Part shown: piece by piece, positions 1 through 8,796 of the stretch
How the letters are laid out: the number at the start of each line of letters is the position of its first letter
Numbering within the stretch: the first letter of the stretch is position 1
Source of the DNA: Leptolyngbya sp. SIOISBB
GTDB taxonomy: Bacteria; Cyanobacteriota; Cyanobacteriia; Phormidesmidales; Phormidesmidaceae
NCBI GenBank assembly: GCA_010671905.1
Contig: JAAHII010000001.1
Coordinates: 1-64,000, forward strand
Direction: 5' to 3'
DNA length: 64,000 nucleotides
Notes under the pieces: generated by a model
Seen by the model: the letters and a program-made list of their open reading frames with translations, nothing else
What the model was told of the DNA's origin: nothing
The model's database searches: none
Translations under genes and position numbers: made by a program

Positions 1-2
1 TC

Positions 3-425
3 GTGTTGGCGATCGCTCAGGGCTGGGCGTTACGTTCCTATTGGCCGCACTATCGGTCGTGGGCACTGGCCACGATAATCGGCGGTTACCTGGCCCTCTT
101 GGAGCTCTTGCTCTGTGTCCTCTTTGTGCCATGGCCCGTGTTCGTAAGTGTGTTTGTCTGCGGGGCGATCGCGGCAGGACCTCAAGCCTGGGTGTTGCGC
201 CGACATCGTCAGCCGTGGCGACGGTGGCCACTGATAAATGCAGTCATTCTCACCCTGACCTTGTTTTGGTTTCTCCCTGACATGTTGGACGCCTCAATTT
301 ATGGCAATACCCGCCCCGCATGGGAATGGGTTGCCCTCGCCGCCCTGACAGGTATCATCGGTGGCAGCCTCAAAGGTCTCGCTCTGACTCAGTTTCTCCA
401 ACCACGAAACCTGCTCAGACGATAG
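3..425 (+). CDS. Multi-pass membrane protein, C-terminal part
   Basis: The reading frame is already open at the left edge, so the 5' end probably lies outside the window and the GTG at base 3 need not be the start. The 140 visible residues hold about four hydrophobic segments. Two are separated by a basic stretch (residues about 64-75, rich in Arg and Trp). An opening AQGWALR-type motif and a glycine-rich segment near the end (GIIGGSLKGLAL) recall cyanobacterial membrane proteins built from repeated Gly-rich helices followed by QW(L)xLR motifs. The C-terminal half of the large protein at 33156-36251 has the same style. No catalytic motif is visible. The function is unknown. Confidence 0.6.
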   Translation: MLAIAQGWALRSYWPHYRSWALATIIGGYLALLELLLCVLFVPWPVFVSVFVCGAIAAGPQAWVLRRHRQPWRRWPLINAVILTLTLFWFLPDMLDASIYGNTRPAWEWVALAALTGIIGGSLKGLALTQFLQPRNLLRR

Positions 426-511
426 ACCGACGAATCGTGAAGCCCTGAGTGAACAGTGATTTTCAAATTGATTGAACGTTAATGACCATAAGGCTTTCAG
501 AAAAGGGAGTC

Positions 512-553
512 AAAAAAGGGGCTCGCGAATTCATGCGTGAATTCGCGAGCCCC
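512..553 (-). terminator. Intrinsic terminator of the C45-family gene
   Basis: A perfect 16-bp stem (518-533 with 538-553) encloses a 4-base loop. On the minus strand it is followed at once by six T residues (512-517). It lies 41 bases beyond the stop codon of the gene at 594-1613, the expected place for its rho-independent terminator. Confidence 0.85.
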
Positions 554-593
554 ACAGAATGCCTGGACGAATTTCCTCCGCAGCAAACCTGAA

Positions 594-1613
594 TCAACGA
601 TGGGCTAGTGCCGGTGATTTTCTTTTCTGTAGCCACCAAGCTAGTCGAGTTTCGGGGCGATAGTTGGTCGGTTTAGGCTTGCCTTCGGCCCTGGCTATCG
701 TGAGCGTTTTGAGATTTGCCACCACCGACCACAGGGTGCCAAATTGCTCGCGCCTCAAATTCAGGCATACTGGCGTCGTAGACAAAATCTCTTTCGCGAT
801 ATCAATATTGATTTGAGGGCACTGGCTGAGGCGATCGCAGAGATGCTGATAGCGCTCAGCCGTTCGACACCAATCAATGCCGCCTTGGTCAAAAGCTTGC
901 ATTTTCGGGTGTTGAAACTGATTGGTCATGCACAGAAAGTTTTCGTTCTCGGCAGGATATCGCACTTCCGACCCTTGCGGTGCCGATTCGACCACAACCA
1001 TATTTCCAGCCGCATCAGCGATCAAGAAATTGTTGGCCGAAGCGACTTTGGCAGATTGGATGACCGCGATCGCCTCCGCAACTTTGTTACAAGTCTCCAG
1101 CACTTTGCGAATGATCAGGTGAAACGTGATGCCAGGTTGAATTTGGGTGCCGTTGACGAACGACATCGCGATCGCCAATCCCGTTTCATTCACACCATCA
1201 CAGCGCCCGATAAAGACGTCAGACTGACTGATGTAGGCAAATTTTTCACGGGGAGCAATGAGGCTGCTTTCGGTGGTCTTCTGGAATTTGTAGAGCATGT
1301 CGTAGTTACGCCCAAAAATAACGGCATCCTGATGGCGACAGGCAAAGACACTACATTTACCCGTCGTGTCAAAAACGCCTAGCCCCGCGACAAAAGCTCC
1401 CAAATCTCCTTCCTTAACCTCCCAGCCTTTAGCAAATCCTTGAAACTCGGCAATCAGATCGGGATAGAAACGCTTGATTTCCTGATAGCACTGTGTGCCA
1501 AAATCAGCCTTTTCTGGCGTGATCGCAGGAAACGGAATGCCCTTTTTAGCCAGTAAACTTCCGTATTTCAGGCCCATGTCATAAAAATCGCCATAGAATC
1601 GGGGGTGATACAT
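594..1613 (-). CDS. C45-family Ntn hydrolase (acyl-CoA:6-APA acyltransferase-like)
   Basis: This 339-residue protein resembles the peptidase C45 / penicillin acyltransferase family. These proteins mature by cutting themselves in front of a cysteine, which then becomes the N-terminal nucleophile. The likely nucleophile is Cys87 in GKCSVFACR, followed by the family-typical FGRNYD (about 100-105). Further family-like stretches are the GLAIAMSF region and NNFLIADAAG, near residues 145 and 192. Length and layout fit a complete protein. The physiological substrate cannot be told. Related proteins cleave or transfer acyl groups on amides. A perfect terminator follows the gene. A short piece similar to residues about 166-184 also occurs in front of the neighbouring SLH gene. 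Confidence 0.8.
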   Translation of the reverse strand: MYHPRFYGDFYDMGLKYGSLLAKKGIPFPAITPEKADFGTQCYQEIKRFYPDLIAEFQGFAKGWEVKEGDLGAFVAGLGVFDTTGKCSVFACRHQDAVIFGRNYDMLYKFQKTTESSLIAPREKFAYISQSDVFIGRCDGVNETGLAIAMSFVNGTQIQPGITFHLIIRKVLETCNKVAEAIAVIQSAKVASANNFLIADAAGNMVVVESAPQGSEVRYPAENENFLCMTNQFQHPKMQAFDQGGIDWCRTAERYQHLCDRLSQCPQINIDIAKEILSTTPVCLNLRREQFGTLWSVVANLKTLTIARAEGKPKPTNYRPETRLAWWLQKRKSPALAHR

Positions 1614-1694
1614 CGTGATTACCGTTGATATTGATCAAAGTCAGACAGGTTGGGTCGCTCAAAGCTGCCAACCATGAGGTTTAAGGGAGTGGAA

Positions 1695-3392
1695 TTAGCG
1701 TCGGGCAAATATGTTCACGGTGTCTTGAGTGGCGATCGCTAAATAGCGACCCGTGGCATCGAACGTGGCGCTCGTGGCACGACCACCAAAATACATCACA
1801 GTTTTTTGGGGAATGTTGATCAGTCGTGTTCCGGCGACATCGCCCCGCACAAAGGTGTGCTCGCCGTCAGGGCTCAGCCGAATCGGGCCATCCTGTCGAT
1901 CAATAAAAGGGACTGCGGTTGTGGGCTCTGATCGCTCGCCGGTGCCAACATGCCAAGTATCGAGGCGGGTATCGTAAAACCGTTGTGACAGCACTCGCAG
2001 GGAATCAGCGGCAGTAAAAACCATATCGACAAAGTAAAAATCTTCGGCCATGGGGCGCAGGGTACGATCGCGAGTACCCGTCTCAACCTGCCAAATATCC
2101 ATGATTTGATCGATTGGGGCTAGCCGAAGTTCGGCTTCACTTGTCACCCACCCAGATCCGACTAACCAAGCTCCATCGGGGCTAAAAACAAAACGCTCAT
2201 ACATTGCTGTTGGGGTGGGTGGGAAAGACTGCGTCCAGTCACCCGTGGCCGCATCGTGAAGCTGAATCTGTAGATCATCAGAACCATCGGGGTCAAGCCC
2301 TGGATCTAGGTCAGTTCCGAAATATGTCTGGCTTAAAATCGCCTCATCATCCGGCTGAAAGGCTACCCTGCTGGCAAAACTCGACTGTTCTCGGGCCGTA
2401 CCTAGAGACTGCTGCCAGCGTTGTCTGCCCGTCTCCAAGTCCCACAGCGACAGCTTTAGGGCATTATCCGGCACGGTCTGGGCGATCATAGCGACTTGGG
2501 TGCCATCGTGGTTGACCGCAACCGCATGAAAGCGGGTCGTGCTGTCCGCCAAAATTTCCGTCACTGCAGCACCGGTCTGCCCATGCCATATCTGAATCTT
2601 GTCGCCATCGGGGCTGAGAGTCGCCAATCGAGTGCCTCCACGGCTGAGGCTGATCTGCTGAGCCGGGTTCGGTATGGTGGCAATGGGTGTGCTTGACCAG
2701 GGTGCATCTGGCGAGTTGGCCACATGGGGAGTCGCGGCCAGTGGCTCCGCTTGACCTTCCTGCACCAGCGCCTGATACACAAAAGCTGCCACCTCTGCGC
2801 GAGTTGCCCGACGCTCGGCATGCAGCCAGTTCACGGCTGGATAGCCCACCACCAGCTGAGCCTGTGTTGCCGCCGCGATCGCCGGACGCAACGGATCGGG
2901 AATCTGCTCCGCATCGATATAGTAGGTCAGGTCAACCGTCTCGCTTTCGTAGCCCAAACCGTTCACCAGGGCGGCTAGGGCATCGCCTCGGGTCATCACC
3001 TGGGCTGGCTGCACGGGCGCGTCGAGACCACCTGGTAAAAAGCCATTAACGCGGGCGATCGCGAGTGCCTCATAGGCCCAATAGTCGATCGGCAAATCTG
3101 CCAGGGCCAGCTCTGGCGTGGGTTCCGAAGCTAGAAAGGCGCGTCGCACAATGGCCGCAAATTGTGATCGCGTCACCGGGTCTGTCGGACGAAACTGCCC
3201 CTCTTCATCGCCGTCAATAATCTGCCGCGCTGCCAGTTCCTCGATGTAGTCGTAAGCCCAATAGTCTGGAGCGACATCAGGAAATTGCGCAGAGAGCGCT
3301 GAACTCGCCGTAATTAATATGGCAGCGGCTCCAAATCCGGTATTTACTAAAGGGCTAAAGATCAGCTTTTTCAAAATTTTTGAACAGGGCAT
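1695..3392 (-). CDS. SLH-domain surface protein with C-terminal beta-propeller
   Basis: I place the start at the ATG at 3392 because it gives a good signal peptide: two lysines, a hydrophobic core and an ALSA-Q cleavage site. The frame stays open to 3533, but that 47-residue extension looks unrelated. The mature protein begins with three SLH-type modules (FPDVAPDYWAYDYIEEL, then DLPIDYWAYEAL, then a weaker third), about residues 35-210. Such modules tie proteins to the peptidoglycan or outer envelope. The last 300 residues are degenerate WD40-like repeats (LATLSPDGDKIQIWHGQTG, FVFSPDGAWLVGSG, IRLSPDGEHTF, ATFDATGRYLAIA) that should form a beta-propeller. The protein is probably periplasmic or envelope-bound; its partner is unknown. 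Confidence 0.75.
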   Translation of the reverse strand: MPCSKILKKLIFSPLVNTGFGAAAILITASSALSAQFPDVAPDYWAYDYIEELAARQIIDGDEEGQFRPTDPVTRSQFAAIVRRAFLASEPTPELALADLPIDYWAYEALAIARVNGFLPGGLDAPVQPAQVMTRGDALAALVNGLGYESETVDLTYYIDAEQIPDPLRPAIAAATQAQLVVGYPAVNWLHAERRATRAEVAAFVYQALVQEGQAEPLAATPHVANSPDAPWSSTPIATIPNPAQQISLSRGGTRLATLSPDGDKIQIWHGQTGAAVTEILADSTTRFHAVAVNHDGTQVAMIAQTVPDNALKLSLWDLETGRQRWQQSLGTAREQSSFASRVAFQPDDEAILSQTYFGTDLDPGLDPDGSDDLQIQLHDAATGDWTQSFPPTPTAMYERFVFSPDGAWLVGSGWVTSEAELRLAPIDQIMDIWQVETGTRDRTLRPMAEDFYFVDMVFTAADSLRVLSQRFYDTRLDTWHVGTGERSEPTTAVPFIDRQDGPIRLSPDGEHTFVRGDVAGTRLINIPQKTVMYFGGRATSATFDATGRYLAIATQDTVNIFARR

Positions 3393-3452
3393 AGTAATTT
3401 GGTGATCCTCTAGGGAAATATTCAGAGAACGGTCTCTGGTGGATGGAGTCGC

Positions 3453-3503
3453 AGCGATCGCGACTGCGACTGTGCGACCGGTTTCCAGCACTTTTCTAAT
3501 AAG
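3453..3503 (-). pseudogene. Short relic resembling the C45-family gene
   Basis: In frame with and upstream of the preferred SLH-gene start, this piece reads IRKVLETGRTVAVAIA. The intact C45-family protein next door has IRKVLETCNKVAEAIA. Eleven of the 16 residues match, and the DNA is recognisably similar (both contain a TCCAGCACTTT core on the + strand). The simplest reading is a leftover of a second C45-type copy that now lies in the leader of the SLH gene. The match is short, so chance is not excluded. Confidence 0.4.
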
Positions 3504-3780
3504 CTGGTCAGTAAAGAGTTTGCCTTGACTCATTCAATAACCGGGATAGTCAGCAACGCTGATATTTTCAATCGTTCTCTTTTCGCCAAACCTAAAAGGC
3601 TGAATCAACCTCAGGAAAGTTCGTATAGAGGGTCTCTAAATTAATGATTCGCTCTTCCAGAGCCGTCATTGCTGATCTGTTTCCTTGACGATATCTAGGT
3701 TTGAGCCAGACTATCGCTGTGCTACTCACCGCACCCAAAATGACAAGCGTAGATCGCTGAGTACCTCGTCCGGATTTTCC

Positions 3781-3951
3781 CCTCCTCGGGAGGGGTTAGG
3801 GGTGGGTTTCCGGCTCATTGACAAGGGGGTACAAGGGGTTAACCTCCCAACCTATGGCCACCCCTCCTCGGGAGAGGTTAGGGATGGGTTTCCGGCTCAT
3901 TGACAAGGGATTAACCTACCCCGGCCTACGGCCACCCCTCCCGAGGAGGGG
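3781..3951. repeat. Intergenic direct repeat, two ~49-bp copies plus inverted end
   Basis: A block beginning CCCCTCCTCGGGAGGGGTTA and running through GGCTCATTGACAAGGG occurs at 3781-3829 and again, with a few differences, at 3861-3909. The spacing is 80 bp. A related palindrome (CCCCTCCCGAGGAGGGG) closes the block at 3935-3951. A similar G/C-rich motif is present at 9650-9740. This looks like a dispersed non-coding repeat. The rest of the 3534-4087 interval shows no convincing gene except the small open frame at 3897-4091. Confidence 0.7.
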
Positions 3952-4091
3952 ATGTTTTGGCAAGTTTTCCTTATCCCGTGCTCAGGTTCTGTTAGGGGAA
4001 CACACAGCGCAAACAGGCCCACAGCACCGCTCCAAATCATCGCCGTTACCCGCTCGTTCGGATTGTTCTCAGCAGATTGTTGCTTCATCAC
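3897..4091 (-). CDS. Possible small membrane protein, 3' end replaced by repeat
   Basis: The 64-codon frame starts at a GTG-ATG pair that overlaps the stop codon of the hydrolase gene (GTGATGA), so translation could be coupled. Residues about 13-33 (RVTAMIWSGAVGLFALCVPL) look like one membrane helix after a polar N-terminus. The C-terminal third is encoded by the intergenic repeat, so a longer ancestral protein may have been cut off. I do not recognise a family. Chance is a real alternative. Confidence 0.3.
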   Translation of the reverse strand: MMKQQSAENNPNERVTAMIWSGAVGLFALCVPLTEPEHGIRKTCQNIPSSGGVAVGRGRLIPCQ

Positions 4092-4891
4092 TTGGACGTC
4101 GATTTTGTCTTCAAAAACGACAACGTTTCTCGGTTAAAGCTTGCCGCATTGACCAGATTAGAAGGATCCATCGCCTGATTTAGAACCACAAACTTAGCGT
4201 CCTTGATGGCATTGGCGATCTTGCGATTAATCTCTACAAAGAATTGACCAAACTGATCGCCGACCATCACCAAAGTCGGAATCTGGAGATGCCTCAGCGG
4301 CCCAACGACATCGATCCGATTGATCGCCCGACGCGCTAGGATGAGTTGCTCAAAATCGGCTGATAAAGCGACCTGAGAAAAGTAGTCTTTGGCCGGTTTA
4401 GCAAATGGTGCCTGGTAAGTCGACGCCATGCCCTTGGCCAGCGCCGCTGCCCCCACCCGCTTAAAGAGCCAAAAGCCAATCACCTGCGATAGTCCTAAAG
4501 CTCTCTCTAGAGGCGTTTTCAGCTCAGCAAAGGTATCCGATACAACCAGCCGACTCACCCGGTCAGGGTGATTAACCGCAAACGATTGAGCGATCACACC
4601 GCCCATACTCACGCCCACCAAAATGCAGGTTTCTCGCTGGTGCGCTTGGAGCAAATCGAGAATCTGATTTTCCCAATCTTGCAGTTCCAAGTGCTGCACT
4701 TTTGAGGAGTGTCCATGGCCCAATAAGTCGGGTGCCAACACGTAAAAGCCATTACTGGCAAATTCTGCCATCTGAGGCTGCCACATCGTATGGTCGGCGC
4801 CAATGCCGTGTAGCAGCACGATGGCTTCGTTAGTCACTTCGCCCAGGGCGGAATAGACCGTCTCAGTGCCATCGGTGTTCTTTATCTTCAT
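4088..4891 (-). CDS. Alpha/beta-fold hydrolase, degenerate triad
   Basis: This 267-residue protein has a clear alpha/beta-hydrolase body: oxyanion motif LLHGIG (about 26-31), APDLLGHGHS (53-62) and nucleophile elbow GVSMGG with Ser95. The usual acid and histidine are not where expected. The segment that normally reads G(E/D)xD is GDQFG, and the usual glycine-histidine near the C-terminus is QAMDPSNL, with Met in place of His. The protein may therefore be inactive, use other residues, or act as a binding protein. The small frame at 3897-4091 overlaps its stop. Family assignment is firm; enzymatic activity is doubtful. Confidence 0.8.
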   Translation of the reverse strand: MKIKNTDGTETVYSALGEVTNEAIVLLHGIGADHTMWQPQMAEFASNGFYVLAPDLLGHGHSSKVQHLELQDWENQILDLLQAHQRETCILVGVSMGGVIAQSFAVNHPDRVSRLVVSDTFAELKTPLERALGLSQVIGFWLFKRVGAAALAKGMASTYQAPFAKPAKDYFSQVALSADFEQLILARRAINRIDVVGPLRHLQIPTLVMVGDQFGQFFVEINRKIANAIKDAKFVVLNQAMDPSNLVNAASFNRETLSFLKTKSTSK

Positions 4892-5010
4892 AGATCAACT
4901 AAAGCATTCAACTGAGGGATACCAACGAGCGACCTGCCGCTGATAAAGGGCATAGATCAATGGCTGACAGGTTTTGTGACCAAGGGTTTAGCCATAAAGG
5001 GGTGGGCGGT

Positions 5011-5469
5011 TTAAGTCGCTTCATGTCTTAAAACCAAGCCGACTGCGGCAAAGTCCTCATTGCCTTCGAGCTGGCCCTCAAGGCGCTTGATTACCCGAAA
5101 GCCTTCGGAAAGGTACAGCTTGAGGGCTGGGGTATTGCCCTCAAGCAGCTCCAGTTCGATCGCAGATGCTGAATCGGCGATCGCCTGACGGACTAATGCC
5201 CGCCCGACCCCTTTTTGGTAAAACTGCGGATCAACATAAAGCCAAGTCAGTTCTGCGTCACTGTAAGCAACAAAGCCCTGGACGACACCATCCACTTCTG
5301 CGACCACCAACTTGCCGTCAAAAAGACCTTCGTTTTCAGCCGTTTGCTCCAGGGTCAAAAACGCATCCTTGCCGACAGTCAAGCTCAGCTCATCTAGACG
5401 AGAGGCATCATGGATTTCGCACAGCCTAGACCAGTCAGTAGATTTATAAGGACGTGTATTTACCATCAA
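5011..5469 (-). CDS. GNAT-family N-acetyltransferase
   Basis: The 152-residue protein has the size and order of a single-domain GNAT enzyme, which moves an acetyl group from acetyl-CoA to an amine. Motif A, the acetyl-CoA pyrophosphate loop, is seen in LYVDPQFYQKGVGRALV (about residues 76-92), preceded by the beta-strand VVQGFVAYSDAELTWLYV. The NTPALKLYLSEGFRVI stretch is the usual C-terminal motif B. A GAGG ribosome-binding sequence lies just upstream of the start. The substrate is unknown. It shares a strand with the hydrolase gene 119 bases downstream, so the two could be co-transcribed. Confidence 0.85.
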   Translation of the reverse strand: MMVNTRPYKSTDWSRLCEIHDASRLDELSLTVGKDAFLTLEQTAENEGLFDGKLVVAEVDGVVQGFVAYSDAELTWLYVDPQFYQKGVGRALVRQAIADSASAIELELLEGNTPALKLYLSEGFRVIKRLEGQLEGNEDFAAVGLVLRHEAT

Positions 5470-5682
5470 TCACCTCCAAGGACTTAGAATCTCAACATTG
5501 CGGCAAAACAGCTAGAGTGATGAGCGCAGTCGTGATGATCACTTGATGCCGCTATCAAGTAAAGGGGGCGATGCAGTAGAGGAACTGGGGGTGGCACTCA
5601 AGGAACCCTGCGTAGCCTAGCGGCCAGCCATTCGCCCCATTGATGCCAACTGTATGTTGAGCCCATGACTTTGCTCTACCTG

Positions 5683-5725
5683 CAGTTGGGTAATCGGCTG
5701 CAGCGTCTCCCTCACCCAATTGGGT
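5683..5725. promoter_or_regulatory. Palindromic site upstream of the kinase pair
   Basis: A perfect 12-bp palindrome ACCCAATTGGGT sits at 5714-5725, and a third half-site (CAGTTGGGT) lies at 5683-5691. The cluster ends 88 bases before the preferred start of the first kinase gene, so it may be an operator. A weak hairpin role is the alternative. Nothing else stands out in 5470-5813. Confidence 0.4.
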
Positions 5726-5813
5726 GACCCTAGCAGTAGGACTTAAATCGCCCGATGAGTTTATAGACTGGAAGAATCGACACCTATATACTGTCAGTTT
5801 TTACGGACCAGCT

Positions 5814-7235
5814 ATGGGCCTGCCCTCGATATATCAGTTCTGCCAGCGGTGGCAACAGCGCATCAGCTTGGCAAGGGCAGGTCCTCAGCCCTCGGCGGCC
5901 TATTATGCTTGGCGCCAACAATTCGTTCAAGAACGCCTGCGGCTAGGTCTTTGGGGCGGTGGTCTGTTTCTCTTGGTTTTGGCAGTGCTCAGTGTTGGGC
6001 TAATCATACCTGCCCTTAATCGTACCGGTCAGGCTGATTTAATGGTGCCCCGTGGCGATGTCATGGCCATGCTGTGTATGGAAGTGTCGCGACTGTTAGG
6101 CGTTGCCCTGTGTCTGATCTTTCTATCGTCTAAGACGCTATCTTTGAGCCAGATTCGCTGGATATTTTGGGGCACTACGGGCGCAGTGATGATCATTCCA
6201 CAAGTGCATCACATCCTCGCCGGTGAAACCAATCTAGACTTTGGCGGATGGAGTTTCTTTTTCCTCTTTCAAGCGATCGTAATCCCGGTGCAGTGGCGGT
6301 GGCATGTAGTCGCTCAAATCTGCCTCCTCAGTGTCATCAGCGTGTCAATGTGGGGTTTAGGCCTGGACGCTCGCGGTCTGCCTCAGGCCGTACAGTTACC
6401 GGCTTACGTCATGGTGATGTTGCTGGCGATTGTTGGCTTTGGCATGGCCGATTTGGGCGTATGCCTTTACGAGCGACTGCTAATCAGCGAATTTGAACTG
6501 CGGCAGCGGCAGCAGCAACTCCTGTATGCGGTGTCTCACGACTTGCGGAATCCCGTTACAGGCACGCTGATGTTGTTGAACAATCTGCTGCTCGGCGACG
6601 AAAAAGTCACCCTCGATCGCACCGTTATTGCCCGTATGGCCAAAAGCCAGGAACAGCAGCTGCAGCTGATCAATTCGCTGTTAGAGGTACATTCCCAAAA
6701 CCTGAACGGCGTTTCATTGCAGGTGCGATCGCTCAGCCTGAACAATTTGGTTAAAGACATTACCGAGGATTTCGAACTGCGGCTCAAACAGGCGCGAGGT
6801 CAGATGGTAGTTGCGTTGCCCGCCGATTTGCCACATGTCAGCGCCGACGCAGTACAACTGCACCGCGTTTATGACAATCTAATTTCGAATGCTTTGCAGT
6901 ACAACCCATCTGGCTTGTGTGTCACCCTCGACGCCAGTCAGCAAGGACACTATGTACATTGCACCGTCAGCGATAACGGTAAGGGCATTCATGAGCTGAC
7001 GAGCGATCGCCCACAGTCAGCTTCTGGCCAACTATCACAGGCTGACCCCAACCAGTGGATTTTCGATCGCTACAGTCGGGGACGCAATCATCACCAGCCG
7101 CTACACCTGGGCCTCGGACTCAACATTTGCAAGCAGATTATTGAAGCCCACGGTGGGCAAATCGGCGTTGAAAGTGCGGCCAACCAGGGCACTACGTTTT
7201 GGTTTACGCTGCCAGTTGAGTCAGCTCTGCCATGA
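5814..7235 (+). CDS. Membrane sensor histidine kinase (first of tandem pair)
   Basis: I start at the ATG at 5814 because the sister kinase has a matching N-terminus, although the frame is open from a GTG at 5724. About six hydrophobic segments fill residues 45-220 (7TM/MASE-like sensor, no obvious binding motif). A short coiled linker (ELRQRQQQ) follows, then the HisKA phosphoacceptor box YAVSHDLRNPVTG with His242. The ATPase domain shows the N box (YDNLISNALQYNP), G1 (VSDNGKGI), F box (FDRYSRG) and G2 (HLGLGLNICKQI). All key residues are present. No response regulator is nearby, so it is an orphan kinase. The stop lies 16 bases before the next kinase start, so the pair is probably one transcript. 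Confidence 0.85.
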   Translation: MGLPSIYQFCQRWQQRISLARAGPQPSAAYYAWRQQFVQERLRLGLWGGGLFLLVLAVLSVGLIIPALNRTGQADLMVPRGDVMAMLCMEVSRLLGVALCLIFLSSKTLSLSQIRWIFWGTTGAVMIIPQVHHILAGETNLDFGGWSFFFLFQAIVIPVQWRWHVVAQICLLSVISVSMWGLGLDARGLPQAVQLPAYVMVMLLAIVGFGMADLGVCLYERLLISEFELRQRQQQLLYAVSHDLRNPVTGTLMLLNNLLLGDEKVTLDRTVIARMAKSQEQQLQLINSLLEVHSQNLNGVSLQVRSLSLNNLVKDITEDFELRLKQARGQMVVALPADLPHVSADAVQLHRVYDNLISNALQYNPSGLCVTLDASQQGHYVHCTVSDNGKGIHELTSDRPQSASGQLSQADPNQWIFDRYSRGRNHHQPLHLGLGLNICKQIIEAHGGQIGVESAANQGTTFWFTLPVESALP

Positions 7236-7251
7236 TGTTTGGATTGATTTG

Positions 7252-8685
7252 ATGACCTTTTATCCTACATTGCCCAAGATATCTAGACAGCAGTTGGGTA
7301 GACGCTGGACTCAACTGCGGCAGCGCCTATCGCCAATCCAATCAAGTGACTATCTCAAGTGGCGGCAGACATTTTTATATAAGCGGCTGAGCTTCAGTCT
7401 TTGGGTTGTGCTGGGCTGTTATCTAATGTCCGGCAGCTACGTACCCTACCTTTTGGTTTATCGTATCGACCAGGCTACTGAATACCTATCTGGCCTCACC
7501 GATAACGCTGCTGTAGTTGCCTTACAGCTTAGAGAAGCCGCTGTCGCGAGCTTTTTCGTCACCATAGCGTTGTTGGGGATGTGTTTGCTGCTGCACAAAA
7601 CCCAGTGGGGACGTCGCTATCCGGCAATTCTGTTCTTAATAGCGGCCTGTGCGGTAAATGGCTTTTCTCGTCAAGTCGTTTACTCGCTCTATCACATACC
7701 GGCTGAGCCAGTGCCAACGGTTTTCTTAGCCCTGGCGGTGCTGCTGCCGCTGCGCTGGCCGCTGCATCTGCTGTCTCAGGCGCTGTCGGTGATCTACTTT
7801 GGCGTTGTGCTGCCGCTGCTGGGGATCACTCATATGGGTGATATTGCGATGTTTGAGGGGGTTGACATCTGGCTCACCTTCACTAACTTGGCTTGGGTTT
7901 GTGTAATTTGCAATATCGGTGTATGGCTCTATGAGCGGCTGCAGATTTCAGAGTTTGAGTCGCGGCGACAGCAGCAGCTCTTGCTTCATGCGGTGTCCCA
8001 TGACTTGCGGAATCCCGTTACTGGCACACTGATGCTGCTAAGAAATCTACCGACACACGAGGCGGGTGCGTTGCTTAAGCCAACGGTTTTACGACAAGTG
8101 ATTGGGTCTCAAGAGCGGCAGTTGGGACTCATTAACACTTTGTTAGAGGCTTACAGTCAAGAAATCAAAGGCGTGTTGGTCAATCCTCACCCCCTGCAGT
8201 TGGCCGAACTGGTTCAGGATATTGTTCTAGACTCACAGCCGCTGCTTCAACAAGCTAATGGCAAAGTGGAGAACTTGGTCGCGGCGGAGCTACCAATGAT
8301 TCGCGCTGATCCGCTACATCTGCGGCGCGTTTACGACAACATGATTACAAATGCCCTGCAGTATAGTCAGCCTGGCGTTTGCATCACGCTCAGCGCTGAT
8401 GTGCAGAGAGACTATTTGTATTGCACCGTTAGCGACAATGGCCAGGGAATTGCCCTGAAAGCTGATCGTCTGGACGCAGGTCAGAGCCCATTTGATCGCT
8501 ACAGTCGAGGCCTGAGTAAACGACAGCCGCTGCACCTAGGATTGGGTCTGCATATTTGTCAGCAAATTGTGCAAGCCCACGGCGGGCAAATCGGTGTGGA
8601 GAGTCAAGTCAATCAGGGCACTACGTTTTGGTTCACGCTGCCGATTGTCAAGGCTCTGAAACAAGTACCGATTCGCAATCGCTAA
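7252..8685 (+). CDS. Membrane sensor histidine kinase (second of tandem pair)
   Basis: This is a 477-residue paralogue of the kinase just upstream. The same frame is open from 7141, but the ATG at 7252 avoids overlapping the first gene and aligns the two N-termini (the W(R)Qxxxxxx(R/K)L motif, about residue 40). It has roughly six membrane segments, the linker FESRRQQQ, and the phosphoacceptor box HAVSHDLRNPVTG with His250. The ATPase motifs are YDNMITNALQYSQ, VSDNGQGI, FDRYSRG and HLGLGLHICQQI. Kinase cores are far closer to each other than the sensor regions are. This suggests a duplication followed by change in input while the phosphotransfer target may have stayed the same. No partner regulator is in the window. 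Confidence 0.85.
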   Translation: MTFYPTLPKISRQQLGRRWTQLRQRLSPIQSSDYLKWRQTFLYKRLSFSLWVVLGCYLMSGSYVPYLLVYRIDQATEYLSGLTDNAAVVALQLREAAVASFFVTIALLGMCLLLHKTQWGRRYPAILFLIAACAVNGFSRQVVYSLYHIPAEPVPTVFLALAVLLPLRWPLHLLSQALSVIYFGVVLPLLGITHMGDIAMFEGVDIWLTFTNLAWVCVICNIGVWLYERLQISEFESRRQQQLLLHAVSHDLRNPVTGTLMLLRNLPTHEAGALLKPTVLRQVIGSQERQLGLINTLLEAYSQEIKGVLVNPHPLQLAELVQDIVLDSQPLLQQANGKVENLVAAELPMIRADPLHLRRVYDNMITNALQYSQPGVCITLSADVQRDYLYCTVSDNGQGIALKADRLDAGQSPFDRYSRGLSKRQPLHLGLGLHICQQIVQAHGGQIGVESQVNQGTTFWFTLPIVKALKQVPIRNR

Positions 8686-8686
8686 A

Positions 8687-8794
8687 TTAGGCGCACAGTC
8701 TCCCATCCTCAATGTGCAGATTGCGTTCCGCAATATCGAGAATGCGATTGTCATGGGTGACGATCAGAACAGTGCCGCGGTGGTGGGCGATGGC
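8687..8794 (-). pseudogene. 3' remnant of an ABC exporter ATPase (DevA/LolD type)
   Basis: The minus strand reads 35 codons and a stop with the unmistakable end of an ABC ATPase: AHHRGTVLIVTHDNRILDIA, then a short ending DGRLCA. VTHDNRIL is the switch-histidine region, and HDNRILDIA is characteristic of DevA-like ATPases of cyanobacterial exporters. Nothing of the Walker A, signature or Walker B parts exists upstream. The frame runs instead into short GCGGAATGC repeats at 8797 onward. The gene has been lost except for its last tenth. Confidence 0.8.
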
Positions 8795-8796
8795 AG

